A stretch of DNA of 35,585 nt from Lactonifactor longoviformis DSM 17459 (GCF_900129135.1 NZ_FQVI01000033.1:1-35585); one strand, 5' to 3'. Positions 22,851 through 31,993 are shown, numbered from the stretch's first letter. Numbers and translations are program-made. Notes: a model not told the origin generated them from the sequence alone.

Positions 22851-23930
22851 ATGAAGAGAATTGGCTTACTGACCAGCGGCGGAGATTGTCAGGCCCTTAA
22901 TGCTACCATGCGGGGTGTGGTAAAAGGTCTTAGCAGTAACCTGGACGAACTAGAGGTATATGGATTTGACGACGGATACAAAGGATTAATATATGGAAAT
23001 TACAGAATGCTCTCTTCCAAGGACTTTTCAGGGATTCTGACACAGGGAGGGACGATTCTGGGTACTTCCAGACAGCCGTTTAAGCTGATGCGGGTGCCGG
23101 ATGAGAATGGGCTGGACAAGGTTGAGGCTATGACTCAGACTTACCATAAGCTGCGTTTAAACTGTCTTGTGATTCTCGGGGGAAACGGGTCGCAGAAAAC
23201 GGCTAATCTGTTGAGACAGGAAGGATTAAACGTGCTCCACCTTCCTAAGACCATTGACAACGATATCTGGGGAACGGATATGACCTTCGGTTTTCAGAGT
23301 GCGGCTAATATTGCGACGGAAGCCATCGACTGTATTCATACCACAGCGGCATCTCACGGGCGGGTTTTTATTGTTGAGGTAATGGGGCATAAGGTGGGAT
23401 GGCTGACACTTCATTCCGGAATTGCCGGCGGAGCGGACATTATTTTGATTCCGGAAATTCCTTTTGATTATAAGAAAATTGTGGAGGCCATCGACAAGCG
23501 GAGCAAGGCGGGAAAGAGATTTACCATCCTTGCAGTGGCAGAAGGGGCAATCTCCAAGGAGGATGCGAAATTATCTAAAAAGGAGCTGAAAAAGAAAATG
23601 GAGGAAAAGGCAGGAAAATATCCCTCTGTTTCTTACGAAATTGCCGACAAGCTAGCAAAAGCAACCGGTGCGGATATCAGAATTACCGTACCCGGACATA
23701 CCCAGAGAGGGGGAAGTCCATGTCCGTATGACAGAGTTTTATCGACCAGAATTGGTTCAGCGGCCGCTGATTTGATCATGAAGGAAGAATATGGGTACAT
23801 GGTTGGTATCGTAAACGGAAGGATGAAAAAGGTTCCGCTGGAAGAATGTGCCGGCAAGCTTAAGATGGTTTCCCCCAGCGATCCTCTGATAGAGGAGGCC
23901 AAACGGATTGGGATCAGCTTCGGAGATTAA
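22851..23930 (+). CDS. pfk: 6-phosphofructokinase (mixed-substrate clade)
   Basis: The 359-residue enzyme phosphorylates fructose 6-phosphate in glycolysis. It has LLTSGGDCQALNA at the N terminus, GGNGSQKTA (110-118), PKTIDNDIWGTD (catalytic D136), MGHKVGWLTL and PGHTQRGGSPCPYDR. By E. coli numbering position 104 is Gly, as in ATP enzymes. Position 124 is Lys (PKTIDND), as in PPi enzymes, and D103 is Asn. Gly104/Lys124 is the pattern of the 'mixed' clade, where ATP is the usual donor, so I predict ATP but not firmly. It is 37 bp ahead of dnaX. Confidence 0.9.
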   Translation: MKRIGLLTSGGDCQALNATMRGVVKGLSSNLDELEVYGFDDGYKGLIYGNYRMLSSKDFSGILTQGGTILGTSRQPFKLMRVPDENGLDKVEAMTQTYHKLRLNCLVILGGNGSQKTANLLRQEGLNVLHLPKTIDNDIWGTDMTFGFQSAANIATEAIDCIHTTAASHGRVFIVEVMGHKVGWLTLHSGIAGGADIILIPEIPFDYKKIVEAIDKRSKAGKRFTILAVAEGAISKEDAKLSKKELKKKMEEKAGKYPSVSYEIADKLAKATGADIRITVPGHTQRGGSPCPYDRVLSTRIGSAAADLIMKEEYGYMVGIVNGRMKKVPLEECAGKLKMVSPSDPLIEEAKRIGISFGD

Positions 23931-23967
23931 TTCCGGACTGGAAAGACATTAGAATAGGAGAATTTTC

Positions 23968-25575
23968 ATGAGCTATACTGCTCTTTACCGCAAGTTCCGC
24001 CCAGACACCTTTGAGGATGTAAAGGGTCAGGAGCATATCGTCACAACACTAAAAAATCAAGTAAAAGCGGACAGAATAGGACATGCATATTTATTCTGCG
24101 GAACCAGAGGAACCGGTAAGACTACCATTGCCAAGATTTTGGCGAAGACAGTAAACTGTGAGCATCCTGTGGACGGGAGTCCCTGCAATGAATGCGAGAC
24201 CTGCAGGGCGATCTCTGCAGGCACCTCCATGAATGTGATAGAAATTGACGCAGCGTCCAATAATGGAGTGGACAACATCAGAGAAATCCGGGAGGAGGTT
24301 GCCTACCGGCCCACTCAGGGAAGATATAAAGTGTATATCATTGACGAGGTTCATATGCTTTCGGTAGGCGCCTTCAATGCTCTGTTAAAGACGTTGGAGG
24401 AGCCTCCTTCCTATGTTATTTTTATACTGGCAACCACAGAAGCCCACAAGATTCCTATAACTATACTTTCCCGTTGTCAGCGGTATGATTTCAGAAGAAT
24501 CACGGTCGATACCATCGCCGGAAGACTGCAGGAACTGATGACAGAGGAAAAGGTAGAGGTGGAGGATAAGGCAATCCGCTATATTGCCAAGGCGGCAGAT
24601 GGGTCTATGCGTGATGCCTTAAGTCTTCTGGATCAGTGCATCGCCTTTTATCTGGGGGAGACGCTGACCTACGACAAGGTGCTGGATGTTCTGGGTGCTG
24701 TGGATACGGAAGTCTTCAGCAAACTTCTCAGAAAAGTACTGGAGGGCAATGTCACAGGCGCCATCCAGGTCCTGGAGGAGCTGATTACCAGAGGAAGGGA
24801 TTTGGGACAGTTTGTCTCAGACTTTGTCTGGTATATGCGCAATCTGCTGCTGGTAAAAACGTCTGAAAATATCGAGGATGTTCTGGATGTATCTACGGAA
24901 AACAGAAAATTGCTGGAGGAGGAGAGCCGGATGGTGGACAGTGATACTCTGATGAGATATATCCGGGTATTCTCTGAGCTTTCCAATCAGATCCGTTATG
25001 CAAGCCAAAAAAGAGTATTGGTAGAGATTGCCTTGATCAAGCTGTGCAGACCTGCCATGGAGACTAATTTGGATTCTGTACTGGACCGTATCCGTATCCT
25101 GGAGGATAAGATGGAGAACGGGATACCGGCTCCGGCGCCTGCTTCATCAGGAAAAGAAGCCCTTCCCCAAAAACAGGAAGAGGAGGCAGAGGAAAAGGAG
25201 CCCATAAAACCTGCAGTGGCCGCCCCGGAGGATCTTCAGTATATTAAGCAGAACTGGAAAAGCCTGATCCGGGAAACTTCGGGACTGTTTTACCAGATGC
25301 TTCAGAATTCCGTTCCCAAATATAATGGAAATACAGGGGAGCCGAAGCTCTATGTGGAGTTTCAGAGCTATCTGGCACAGGCATGTATCGATAATCCGGA
25401 AAATGCAGTCACTTTATCCAATATTATTCAGAAAAAACTGGGCAAATCCGTAGAGCTTGAACTGATTATAAAAAGGGACAGCAAGGAAGCCCGTACCGGG
25501 CTGGCAGAGATTTCTGTAGATGATATCTTAAAAGATAAGATTCACATGGATGTTGTAATTGAAGATGACTTCTAG
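23968..25575 (+). CDS. dnaX: DNA polymerase III subunits gamma/tau
   Basis: DnaX is the clamp-loader ATPase of the replicative polymerase. It has the AAA+ Walker A CGTRGTGKTT (44-53), a zinc module C64/C73/C76/C79 (CEHPVDGSPCNECETC), IIDEVHML and the sensor SRCQRYDFRRI. A variable acidic linker (about 385-420) and a tau-like C-terminal domain follow. The 535-residue length is typical for Clostridia. AGGAG lies seven bases before the ATG. I see no convincing slippery site for a programmed gamma frameshift. The dnaX-ebfC-recR order is conserved in Firmicutes. Confidence 0.96.
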   Translation: MSYTALYRKFRPDTFEDVKGQEHIVTTLKNQVKADRIGHAYLFCGTRGTGKTTIAKILAKTVNCEHPVDGSPCNECETCRAISAGTSMNVIEIDAASNNGVDNIREIREEVAYRPTQGRYKVYIIDEVHMLSVGAFNALLKTLEEPPSYVIFILATTEAHKIPITILSRCQRYDFRRITVDTIAGRLQELMTEEKVEVEDKAIRYIAKAADGSMRDALSLLDQCIAFYLGETLTYDKVLDVLGAVDTEVFSKLLRKVLEGNVTGAIQVLEELITRGRDLGQFVSDFVWYMRNLLLVKTSENIEDVLDVSTENRKLLEEESRMVDSDTLMRYIRVFSELSNQIRYASQKRVLVEIALIKLCRPAMETNLDSVLDRIRILEDKMENGIPAPAPASSGKEALPQKQEEEAEEKEPIKPAVAAPEDLQYIKQNWKSLIRETSGLFYQMLQNSVPKYNGNTGEPKLYVEFQSYLAQACIDNPENAVTLSNIIQKKLGKSVELELIIKRDSKEARTGLAEISVDDILKDKIHMDVVIEDDF

Positions 25576-25662
25576 AGTGTGGTATGATAGAGGACAGAGG
25601 CGGCAGATAACCACTGCCTGCCATTATGAATAGAATAAAGATTGTAAACAGGAGGTTATAAG

Positions 25663-26013
25663 ATGGCAAAACGCGGAGGATTTCCCGGAGGCATGGGAAT
25701 GCCCGGCAATATGAACAATCTGATGAAGCAGGCACAGAAGATGCAGAAGCAGATGGAAGAAAACCAGAAGATGCTGGAGGAAAAGGAATATACTGCAGCA
25801 GCAGGCGGCGGTGCAGTGGAGATAACGGTATCCGGTAAAAAGGTGATCACGAAGGTTAAATTAGACGAAGAGGTTGTAGACCCGGATGATGTAGAGATGC
25901 TGGAAGATCTGATAATGGCAGCAGCCAACGAAGCACTGAGAATGATGGAAGAGGATACGGCAAAGGCTATGTCAAAATTAACCGGCGGGTTAGGGTCCGG
26001 GCTTCCGTTCTAG
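25663..26013 (+). CDS. ebfC: Nucleoid-associated protein of the YbaB/EbfC family
   Basis: The 116-residue protein has a Gly/Met-rich start ([20 protein letters not shown]), the helix [17 protein letters not shown] and the core [20 protein letters not shown]. It also has [20 protein letters not shown], all typical of YbaB. It is a small dimeric DNA-binding protein. AGGAGG precedes the ATG. It lies between dnaX and recR, its standard position. Confidence 0.95.
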   Translation: MAKRGGFPGGMGMPGNMNNLMKQAQKMQKQMEENQKMLEEKEYTAAAGGGAVEITVSGKKVITKVKLDEEVVDPDDVEMLEDLIMAAANEALRMMEEDTAKAMSKLTGGLGSGLPF

Positions 26014-26025
26014 AGGAGAGACATC

Positions 26026-26622
26026 TTGGACTATTTTAGCAGTCATATCAGTAAGTTAATTGAACAACTATCAAGATTGCCGGGCATTGGCGCTAAATCA
26101 GCGCAGCGCCTGGCCTTTCATATTATTAATATGCCCAAGGACCAGGTAGAACAGCTGTCTGCCTCCATCCTGGATGCAAGACGGAACGTACAGTACTGCA
26201 AGTGCTGTTATACGCTGACAGACAAAGAGTTCTGTCCAATCTGCAGTAACCCCAGACGGGATCAGAAGACCATTATGGTGGTGGAAAATACAAGAGATTT
26301 GGCCGCCTATGAAAAAACAGGTAAGTTTGAGGGTGTATATCATGTGCTGCACGGGGCAATTTCTCCTATGCTGGGAATCGGCCCCAATGATATTAAGCTC
26401 AAGGAATTGATGCAGCGTCTCCAGGAGGATGTGGATGAGGTAATTATTGCCACCAACTCCAGTCTGGAGGGGGAAACCACAGCCATGTATATCAGTAAGC
26501 TGATTAAACCTACGGGAATCAAGGTAACCAGAATAGCAAGCGGTGTTCCTGTGGGAGGAGATCTGGAATACATTGATGAGGTAACGCTGCTTCGCGCCCT
26601 GGAAGGACGGGTAGAGCTGTAG
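26026..26622 (+). CDS. recR: Recombination mediator RecR
   Basis: The 198-residue RecR has an HhH-like [17 protein letters not shown], a four-cysteine zinc finger (C58-C73 region, [16 protein letters not shown]) and a Toprim domain ([16 protein letters not shown]). The C-terminal part contains [20 protein letters not shown]. With RecF/RecO it loads RecA on gapped DNA. The start is TTG 26026, six bases after AGGAGA; no better ATG exists. It is 12 bp after ebfC and 15 bp before the LacI-type gene. Confidence 0.96.
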   Translation: MDYFSSHISKLIEQLSRLPGIGAKSAQRLAFHIINMPKDQVEQLSASILDARRNVQYCKCCYTLTDKEFCPICSNPRRDQKTIMVVENTRDLAAYEKTGKFEGVYHVLHGAISPMLGIGPNDIKLKELMQRLQEDVDEVIIATNSSLEGETTAMYISKLIKPTGIKVTRIASGVPVGGDLEYIDEVTLLRALEGRVEL

Positions 26623-26637
26623 AAGGATGGGGATAGA

Positions 26638-27744
26638 TTGAAGAAAAAGGTAACATCTGTAGATATAGCCAGGGCGGCCGGTGTATCACAGGCTACGGTC
26701 TCCATGGTATTAAATAAAAAATACAATGTGTCCTTTTCCAAGGATACGATAGAGCGGGTGGAGCAGGCTGCCAGAGATATGGGATATGTAATTCCAAAAA
26801 GAAGGAATCATAGTGACAGCAAAGTCCACAAACTAATTGTTGTATTCTGCCCTACATTAACGAATCCTTATTATGTTATGCTTCTCCAGGGAATTGAGGC
26901 AGTGGCAAAAGAAAAGGGATATGGGGTATTCGTCTGCAATACCCAGAGAGAACTGAAGCTGGAAGAGCAGTATCTGAAGATGATGCCCGTGGTGCGTCCC
27001 CAGGGGATAATCTATACCTGTAATCCCAGCAGGAGTTTTATGGAGCAGGTGGAAGAGCTGGCGCAGCAGATCCCTCTGGTTATTATCAGCAACAGGGAAA
27101 AGACTATAGAAGTGGATGCGATCAACCAGGACAATACCAAAGTGGGAAGGCTGATGGCCCGTCATCTTCTGGATCTGGGACATCGGGACGTGGCGTTTAT
27201 CACACCCCCTCTGACCAAGCGGCAGCAGCAGCGTTCGAAACGGGTGGAGGGATTTGTCAGTGAGTTTGAGCGGGAAGGCCTGAAAGGTCATGTCATCATT
27301 AAAGCTGCGGACGATGCTTTGGACAAGATCATTCCGAATATTGATTCAGAGTATAAGATGGGCTATAATCTCACGAGAGAGCTTTTGGCCGGGGAATTTA
27401 GCTGCACTGCAATTGCCGGACTAAATGATATGATGGCATTTGGAATTATCGATGCCCTGCAGGATCAAAAATACAAAGTGCCCGCAGACGTCTCGGTCAT
27501 TGGCTGTGATAATACATTTTATTCCAGTATGCACCGTATGTCTCTGACTACCATCGAACATTTTGTACCCCTGAAAGGAAGAGATGCCTGTGACATTATC
27601 ATAAGAAAAATCAATTCTGCCAACAACCCATATTCTGGGATTCAGCCTACCAGTATCTATCACATAGAATACGAACCTAAGCTTATCGTCCGAAAGACAA
27701 CTTCCTATGCAAAGGCCAGAAAACACCATAGGAAAAATAATTAA
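26638..27744 (+). CDS. LacI-family transcriptional regulator
   Basis: The 368-residue repressor has an N-terminal LacI helix-turn-helix (TSVDIARAAGVSQATVSMVL) and hinge helix. The periplasmic-binding-like core includes KLIVVFCPTLTNPYYVMLLQ and ending motifs VSVIGCDNTFYSSMHRMSLT and TIEH. It probably senses a sugar or sugar phosphate. The start is TTG 26638, with GGGGAT upstream. It follows recR directly, an unusual partner, and precedes the transaldolase-transketolase genes, which are plausible targets. The effector is unknown. Confidence 0.88.
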   Translation: MKKKVTSVDIARAAGVSQATVSMVLNKKYNVSFSKDTIERVEQAARDMGYVIPKRRNHSDSKVHKLIVVFCPTLTNPYYVMLLQGIEAVAKEKGYGVFVCNTQRELKLEEQYLKMMPVVRPQGIIYTCNPSRSFMEQVEELAQQIPLVIISNREKTIEVDAINQDNTKVGRLMARHLLDLGHRDVAFITPPLTKRQQQRSKRVEGFVSEFEREGLKGHVIIKAADDALDKIIPNIDSEYKMGYNLTRELLAGEFSCTAIAGLNDMMAFGIIDALQDQKYKVPADVSVIGCDNTFYSSMHRMSLTTIEHFVPLKGRDACDIIIRKINSANNPYSGIQPTSIYHIEYEPKLIVRKTTSYAKARKHHRKNN

Positions 27745-27763
27745 TTAAATATATTTTGGAAAA

Positions 27764-27884
27764 TTATTAATAATAATTTTTTTGTCAGACGCAAAAGTAA
27801 CGCCATTTTTGGGCGTAAATGTAAAACGTATGATGATTAAAGTTAATAAAAATCAATATTATTAATAAAATTATTTATTAATAA
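27764..27884. repeat. Three copies of the palindrome TTATTAATAA upstream of the transaldolase gene
   Basis: The 10-base palindrome occurs at 27764-27773, 27859-27868 and 27875-27884. The last two have centres 16 bp apart and end 14 bases before the -35 at 27898. They could be operator sites or UP-element-like DNA. The first lies in an AT-only hairpin (AAATTATT/AATAATTT, 27761-27779) followed by a T run that may weakly terminate the lacI-type gene. Confidence 0.4.
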
Positions 27885-27897
27885 ATACTGCGCCCCC

Positions 27898-27925
27898 TTG
27901 ACCGTCTGCTGATACGTGATATACT
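27898..27925 (+). promoter_or_regulatory. Transaldolase-transketolase promoter
   Basis: TTGACC (27898-27903), 16-base spacer, TATACT (27920-27925), 46 bases before the gene. No other strong promoter is seen before the two tkt genes, so the three may be one operon. Confidence 0.72.
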
Positions 27926-27971
27926 GAAGACGTAAATCAGAGGCGTTCCAAAACCAGGAGGAGACAGGTAT

Positions 27972-28625
27972 ATGAAGTTTTTTATTGATACTGCAAATGT
28001 AGAGGATATCAGAAAAGCAAATGATATGGGGGTTATCTGCGGAGTCACAACCAATCCCTCATTAATAGCAAAAGAAGGACGCAGTTTTGAGGAAGTAATT
28101 AAAGAAATAACAACCATCATTGACGGTCCTATCAGCGGGGAAGTTAAGGCGACAACTACAGATGCAAAAGGCATGATAACAGAGGGCAGGGAAATTGCAA
28201 AGATTCATAAAAACATGGTAGTTAAAATTCCTATGACAGTGGAGGGCTTAAAAGCTGTAAAGGTTCTTTCCGCAGAGGGGATTAAGACAAATGTTACATT
28301 AATCTTCACGGCAAACCAGGCACTTTTGGCGGCAAGAGCCGGGGCAACGTATGTATCTCCCTTTGTGGGACGTCTGGATGATATTTCAGTAAACGGAACA
28401 GAATTGATTCGAACCATAACAGATATTTTCTCTGTGGCAGGGATCAAGACACAGATTATTGCTGCGAGCGTACGTCACACCATGCATGTAACTGAGTGTG
28501 CACTGGCAGGGGCTGATATTGCGACTGTGCCTTATAAAGTAATTGAGCAGATGACAAAACATCCGTTAACTACGACCGGGATTGAAAAATTCCAGAAGGA
28601 TTACATCGCAGTATTCGGAGAGTAA
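27972..28625 (+). CDS. fsa: Transaldolase (TalC/FSA family)
   Basis: The 217-residue enzyme forms the small transaldolase/F6P aldolase barrel. Visible are [28 protein letters not shown], the Schiff-base lysine K85 (VVKIPMT) and [19 protein letters not shown]. Its residues at the FSA-defining positions are Glu57 (EVKA) and Phe131 (SPFVGR), as in B. subtilis TalC/YwjH, not the Gln/Tyr of E. coli FSA. Transaldolase activity is therefore more likely than fructose-6-phosphate aldolase. It lies upstream of both transketolase subunits, giving the non-oxidative pentose phosphate branch. The symbol fsa follows the usual database name. Confidence 0.9.
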   Translation: MKFFIDTANVEDIRKANDMGVICGVTTNPSLIAKEGRSFEEVIKEITTIIDGPISGEVKATTTDAKGMITEGREIAKIHKNMVVKIPMTVEGLKAVKVLSAEGIKTNVTLIFTANQALLAARAGATYVSPFVGRLDDISVNGTELIRTITDIFSVAGIKTQIIAASVRHTMHVTECALAGADIATVPYKVIEQMTKHPLTTTGIEKFQKDYIAVFGE

Positions 28626-28694
28626 GGTGGAATAAAGCAGGGCACCCTGTTTTAATAAATATATCACATTTTAAAGAAGGAAAAGGTGAAAAAA

Positions 28695-29534
28695 ATGAAC
28701 AAATTAGAACTTCAGAAAACTGCCAATGAAGTCCGTAAAGGAATCGTGACAGCAGTTCATTCTGCAAAGGCTGGACATCCGGGGGGATCTCTTTCAGCTG
28801 CTGATATCTTTACATACCTCTATTTTGAAGAGATGAACATTGATCCCAAAGATCCCAAAAAGGCTGACCGTGACAGATTTGTATTATCCAAAGGCCATAC
28901 AGCGCCGGGGCTTTACTCAACACTGGCGCAGAGAGGATTTTTCCCGGTTGAGGATCTGAAGACGCTTCGCCATCTGGGTTCTTATCTCCAGGGACATCCG
29001 GATATGAAGCATATTCCCGGAGTGGATATGTCCAGCGGCTCATTGGGACAGGGGATTTCTGCCGCAGTAGGTATGGCTTTATCAGCAAAAATGAGCGGTG
29101 CCGATTACCGCACGTACACACTGTTGGGAGACGGTGAGGTTCAGGAAGGCCAGGTATGGGAAGCTGCTATGTTTGCCGGCCACAGAAAACTGGACAACCT
29201 GGTAGTAATTGTAGACAATAACGGACTTCAGATCGACGGTGATATTGAGGATGTATGTTCTCCCTATCCAATCGACAAAAAGTTCGAAGCATTTAATTTC
29301 CATGTAATTAATCTGGAAGACGGCAATGATATGGATCAGATTAAAGCGGCATTTGACGAAGCCAGAGCAACAAAGGGCATGCCTACAGCAATAATTGCTA
29401 AGACAGTAAAAGGGAAAGGCGTATCCTTTATGGAGAATCAGGCATCCTGGCACGGAGCAGCTCCAAATGATGAGCAGTATGCAGTGGCAATGGCAGACTT
29501 AGAAAAGGTAGGTGAAGCGTTATGTCAGAAGTAA
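28695..29534 (+). CDS. Transketolase, N-terminal (TPP-binding) subunit
   Basis: This is the N-terminal half of a split transketolase, 279 residues. It has VHSAKAGHPGGSLSAADI, FVLSKGHTAPGLYSTLA and the thiamine-diphosphate motif GDGEVQEGQVWEA...VDNNGLQIDG. The enzyme moves two-carbon units between sugar phosphates. ATG 28695 (MNKLE) is chosen because AGGTG lies six bases upstream; the alternative GTG at 28686 overlaps that site. It overlaps the C-terminal subunit gene by 13 bases. Confidence 0.95.
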   Translation: MNKLELQKTANEVRKGIVTAVHSAKAGHPGGSLSAADIFTYLYFEEMNIDPKDPKKADRDRFVLSKGHTAPGLYSTLAQRGFFPVEDLKTLRHLGSYLQGHPDMKHIPGVDMSSGSLGQGISAAVGMALSAKMSGADYRTYTLLGDGEVQEGQVWEAAMFAGHRKLDNLVVIVDNNGLQIDGDIEDVCSPYPIDKKFEAFNFHVINLEDGNDMDQIKAAFDEARATKGMPTAIIAKTVKGKGVSFMENQASWHGAAPNDEQYAVAMADLEKVGEALCQK

Positions 29535-30460
29535 AGAAGATTGCAACAAGAGAAAGCTATGGCAATGCCCTGGTGGCATTAGGAGAAAAACACGACAATG
29601 TAGTAGTTCTGGATGCTGACTTAGCTGCAGCTACCAAGACAGGTACCTTTAAAAAAGCATTCCCGGACCGCCATATTGACTGCGGAATCGCAGAGTGTAA
29701 TATGGTAGGAATTGCCGCTGGTATGGCGACTACAGGCAAAGTGCCGTTTGTAAGCACCTTTGCTATGTTTGCTGCCGGACGTGCTTTTGAGCAGGTGCGC
29801 AACTCTGTAGGATATCCTCACCTGAACGTAAAAATTGGGGCTACTCATGCGGGTATCTCTGTCGGGGAAGACGGAGCGACCCATCAGTGTAATGAGGATA
29901 TTGCACTGATGAGAAGCATTCCGGGAATGGTAATTGTAAATCCAAGCGATGATATTGAAGCAAAAGCGGCAGTGGAAGCGGCTTACGAGCACGTGGGTCC
30001 TGTATATCTTCGTTTCGGCAGACTGGCTGCGCCTGTTATCAATTCTAATCCTGACTATAAATTTGAACTGGGGAAAGGAGTTACGCTGAGAGAAGGCAAG
30101 GATCTTACTATCATTGCCACAGGTCTTTGCGTAAGCGCATCCCTGGAAGCAGCAGAGAAACTGGCAGCAGAAGGGATTGATGCAAAGGTTATTAACATTC
30201 ATACAATCAAACCTCTGGACGAGGAACTTGTAGTTGCAGCTGCAAAAGAAACCGGGAAGGTAGTGACGGTAGAAGAGCACTCTATCATTGGCGGTCTCGG
30301 AAGCGCAGTCGCTGAATGCCTGGGAGAGAAAGCTCCTACACCTATGCTCAGAATTGGTGTGAAAGACGTGTTCGGCGAGTCCGGCCCTGCAGTAAAACTT
30401 TTAGAGAAATATGGATTAGACGCACAGGGTATCTACGAATCCATAAAAGCATTTGCATAG
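29522..30460 (+). CDS. Transketolase, C-terminal subunit
   Basis: This is the 312-residue partner of the preceding gene. It has the pyrimidine-binding region with the catalytic glutamate (DCGIAECNMVGIAAGMA) and VPFVSTFAMFAAGRAFEQ. The C-terminal domain contains VVTVEEHSIIGGLGSAVAE. Split transketolases are common in Clostridia, and both halves are needed for activity. The 13-base overlap implies coupled translation. A strong terminator follows. Confidence 0.95.
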   Translation: MSEVKKIATRESYGNALVALGEKHDNVVVLDADLAAATKTGTFKKAFPDRHIDCGIAECNMVGIAAGMATTGKVPFVSTFAMFAAGRAFEQVRNSVGYPHLNVKIGATHAGISVGEDGATHQCNEDIALMRSIPGMVIVNPSDDIEAKAAVEAAYEHVGPVYLRFGRLAAPVINSNPDYKFELGKGVTLREGKDLTIIATGLCVSASLEAAEKLAAEGIDAKVINIHTIKPLDEELVVAAAKETGKVVTVEEHSIIGGLGSAVAECLGEKAPTPMLRIGVKDVFGESGPAVKLLEKYGLDAQGIYESIKAFA

Positions 30461-30507
30461 ACCTTTACAGGAATCTGTGTATATTATAAAATAATACTGA
30501 AGTCTCA

Positions 30508-30539
30508 GGGGTGCAGCCAGAAGGCTGCACCCTTTTCTT
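30508..30539 (+). terminator. Terminator after the transketolase genes
   Basis: GGGTGCAGCC (30509-30518) and GGCTGCACCC (30523-30532) pair perfectly around AGAA, followed by TTTTCTT. Confidence 0.9.
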
Positions 30540-30591
30540 GAACAATCTGTTGGCAATTAGATACATGCTTTTTTCAGGAGGGTATAGAGCA

Positions 30592-31314
30592 ATGACTAGA
30601 AGAGGAACTATGTATCACAGGAAGAAGAGCAGGAGTAAAGCTCATACGGTGACGGATGAAGGAAATGAAGAATTCTACGAATGTATTAAGGATATTGTGC
30701 ACCATCCGGCAGTGCTTAAGATGAAAGACTATCCTCATCACTGCGAGACCAGCTGCTACCAGCATTGTCTGAATGTCGCATACTACAATTTCCGTATCTG
30801 CAGATTCTTTCATCTGGATTACCGCGCAGCTGCAAGGGCAGGAATGCTCCATGACCTTTTTTTATATGACTGGAGAGAGCATACGGAGAAAACAGGGGAT
30901 CATTTCCATGCCATGACCCATCCCAAGGCGGCGCTTCGCAATGCGGCAAAGTATTTTTTGATTACGCCTCTGGAAAAGGAGATGATTCTAAAGCATATGT
31001 GGCCGGTTACGCTTACACCGCCCACTCATTGGGAAACCTTTATTATCACTCTGACGGATAAATATTGTGGTTCCTGTGAGATTGGACGGTATTATTCGCA
31101 TACAAAGATTCCCAAAAAAACCTTTTTGTTTTTTAAAAGGATTCTTAAAAAAGTGTTTGGCCCTAATTATACGTACCAGAATTACCGCCTTCCGTATGGC
31201 TCTGAGGCAGATGCAGCCAGCGGAGTTGTATTTACCCAGCTGCGAAGGCGCCCCTCTTCCTCTGGCTGGCGCACTTCCAGGAAGGGCAGAGGGCGTTCGC
31301 AGAAGTATTCATAA
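30592..31314 (+). CDS. HD-domain protein (putative metal-dependent phosphohydrolase)
   Basis: The 240-residue protein has the HD metal motif: H58 (CYQHCLNVA), H87-D88 (AGMLHDLFLYDW) and D156 (TLTDKYCG). H110 (MTHPKAAL) and H135 sit as in small HD hydrolases. The substrate is unknown; nucleotides are typical. ATG 30592 follows AGGAGGG; the longer frame from 30511 starts within the terminator. The last 44 codons are read antisense to yyaC and look unlike a domain (basic and Ser-rich). The functional part may end near residue 197. Confidence 0.78.
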   Translation: MTRRGTMYHRKKSRSKAHTVTDEGNEEFYECIKDIVHHPAVLKMKDYPHHCETSCYQHCLNVAYYNFRICRFFHLDYRAAARAGMLHDLFLYDWREHTEKTGDHFHAMTHPKAALRNAAKYFLITPLEKEMILKHMWPVTLTPPTHWETFIITLTDKYCGSCEIGRYYSHTKIPKKTFLFFKRILKKVFGPNYTYQNYRLPYGSEADAASGVVFTQLRRRPSSSGWRTSRKGRGRSQKYS

Positions 31315-31838
31315 TAAGCCATTAGAATGCCGTTAGTGATAGCATCAGCCATAGAGACAACAGTGGAAAGCCTTGTAGTCTGAAGAAGAAGGTGTTCAAA
31401 GGTTCCCGCAAGATTCACAATTCCAGTGATAAAGACATCCCCCACCGGCTCCAGTTTTTTGTGCACACCTGCTCCTGGGGCTATGGTGCCGTTTCCAACA
31501 GTAATAAATCCCAGATGCTTCTTAGAGCCCAGGGAAGCATCGATAGCTACAATAAGGGAGGAGGGGTGACGGCAGGAAATCTTTTCTACGGTTTCTGACA
31601 GGTTCAGCGCATGGACGGGATGGGACAGGGTTCCATATATCTGTACATGGTCCAGGTGGTATTTGGAGAGCTGGTGTCCGATGAGAGGTCCCAGGCTGTC
31701 TCCTGTGATTCTGTCGCTTCCGATACAGAGAAAAATGATTTCGTCCCAGGGTATGGGATGGGTCCTCATACAGTCTAAAAGGGACGTCCCCAGTCGAATG
31801 CTGGCGTGGCGTTCCTTTGCGTTTATATAAAAAGTCAT
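31182..31838 (-). CDS. yyaC: Spore protease-like protein YyaC (DUF1256)
   Basis: The 218-residue protein has the YyaC/GPR-related core: EIIFLCIGSDRITGDSLGPL, YGTLSHPVHALNL, IVAIDASLGSKKHLGFITVG and VGDVFITGIVNLAGTFEHLL. It ends in VVSMADAITNGILMAYYEYF. YyaC is a sporulation protein of unclear activity related to germination protease. The family core ends near residue 180. The remaining residues (CERPLPF...) overlap the convergent HD gene for 133 bp. No terminator is visible between them. Confidence 0.88.
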   Translation of the reverse strand: MTFYINAKERHASIRLGTSLLDCMRTHPIPWDEIIFLCIGSDRITGDSLGPLIGHQLSKYHLDHVQIYGTLSHPVHALNLSETVEKISCRHPSSLIVAIDASLGSKKHLGFITVGNGTIAPGAGVHKKLEPVGDVFITGIVNLAGTFEHLLLQTTRLSTVVSMADAITNGILMAYYEYFCERPLPFLEVRQPEEEGRLRSWVNTTPLAASASEPYGRR

Positions 31839-31993
31839 AGTCTGATTCCGTCCTTTCTTTTTCCAGTTTTCCCCGATGCCCGAAGAATATTCTTAATGTG
31901 CGTTTTTCGTCGTAAAAAAATAAGGCAGGCCTTTCACGATACGATAAAATTCGCATGATTGCTGTGCTATTCTGTCTCCAAAGGGGTGACATC

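Noticed and set aside
25140-25210. Possible programmed frameshift in dnaX
   Set aside because: Only a run of five A is present and no A-AAA-AAG heptamer with stem-loop, so a gamma form by frameshifting is not supported.
28641-28662. Hairpin between the transaldolase and transketolase genes
   Set aside because: The CAGGG/CCCTG arms leave a two-base loop and only a short T run, so it is too weak to call a terminator.
31883-31894. Perfect 12-bp palindrome AAGAATATTCTT between yyaC and the LysM gene
   Set aside because: Short, AT-rich and single-copy; no clear link to a promoter or regulator.
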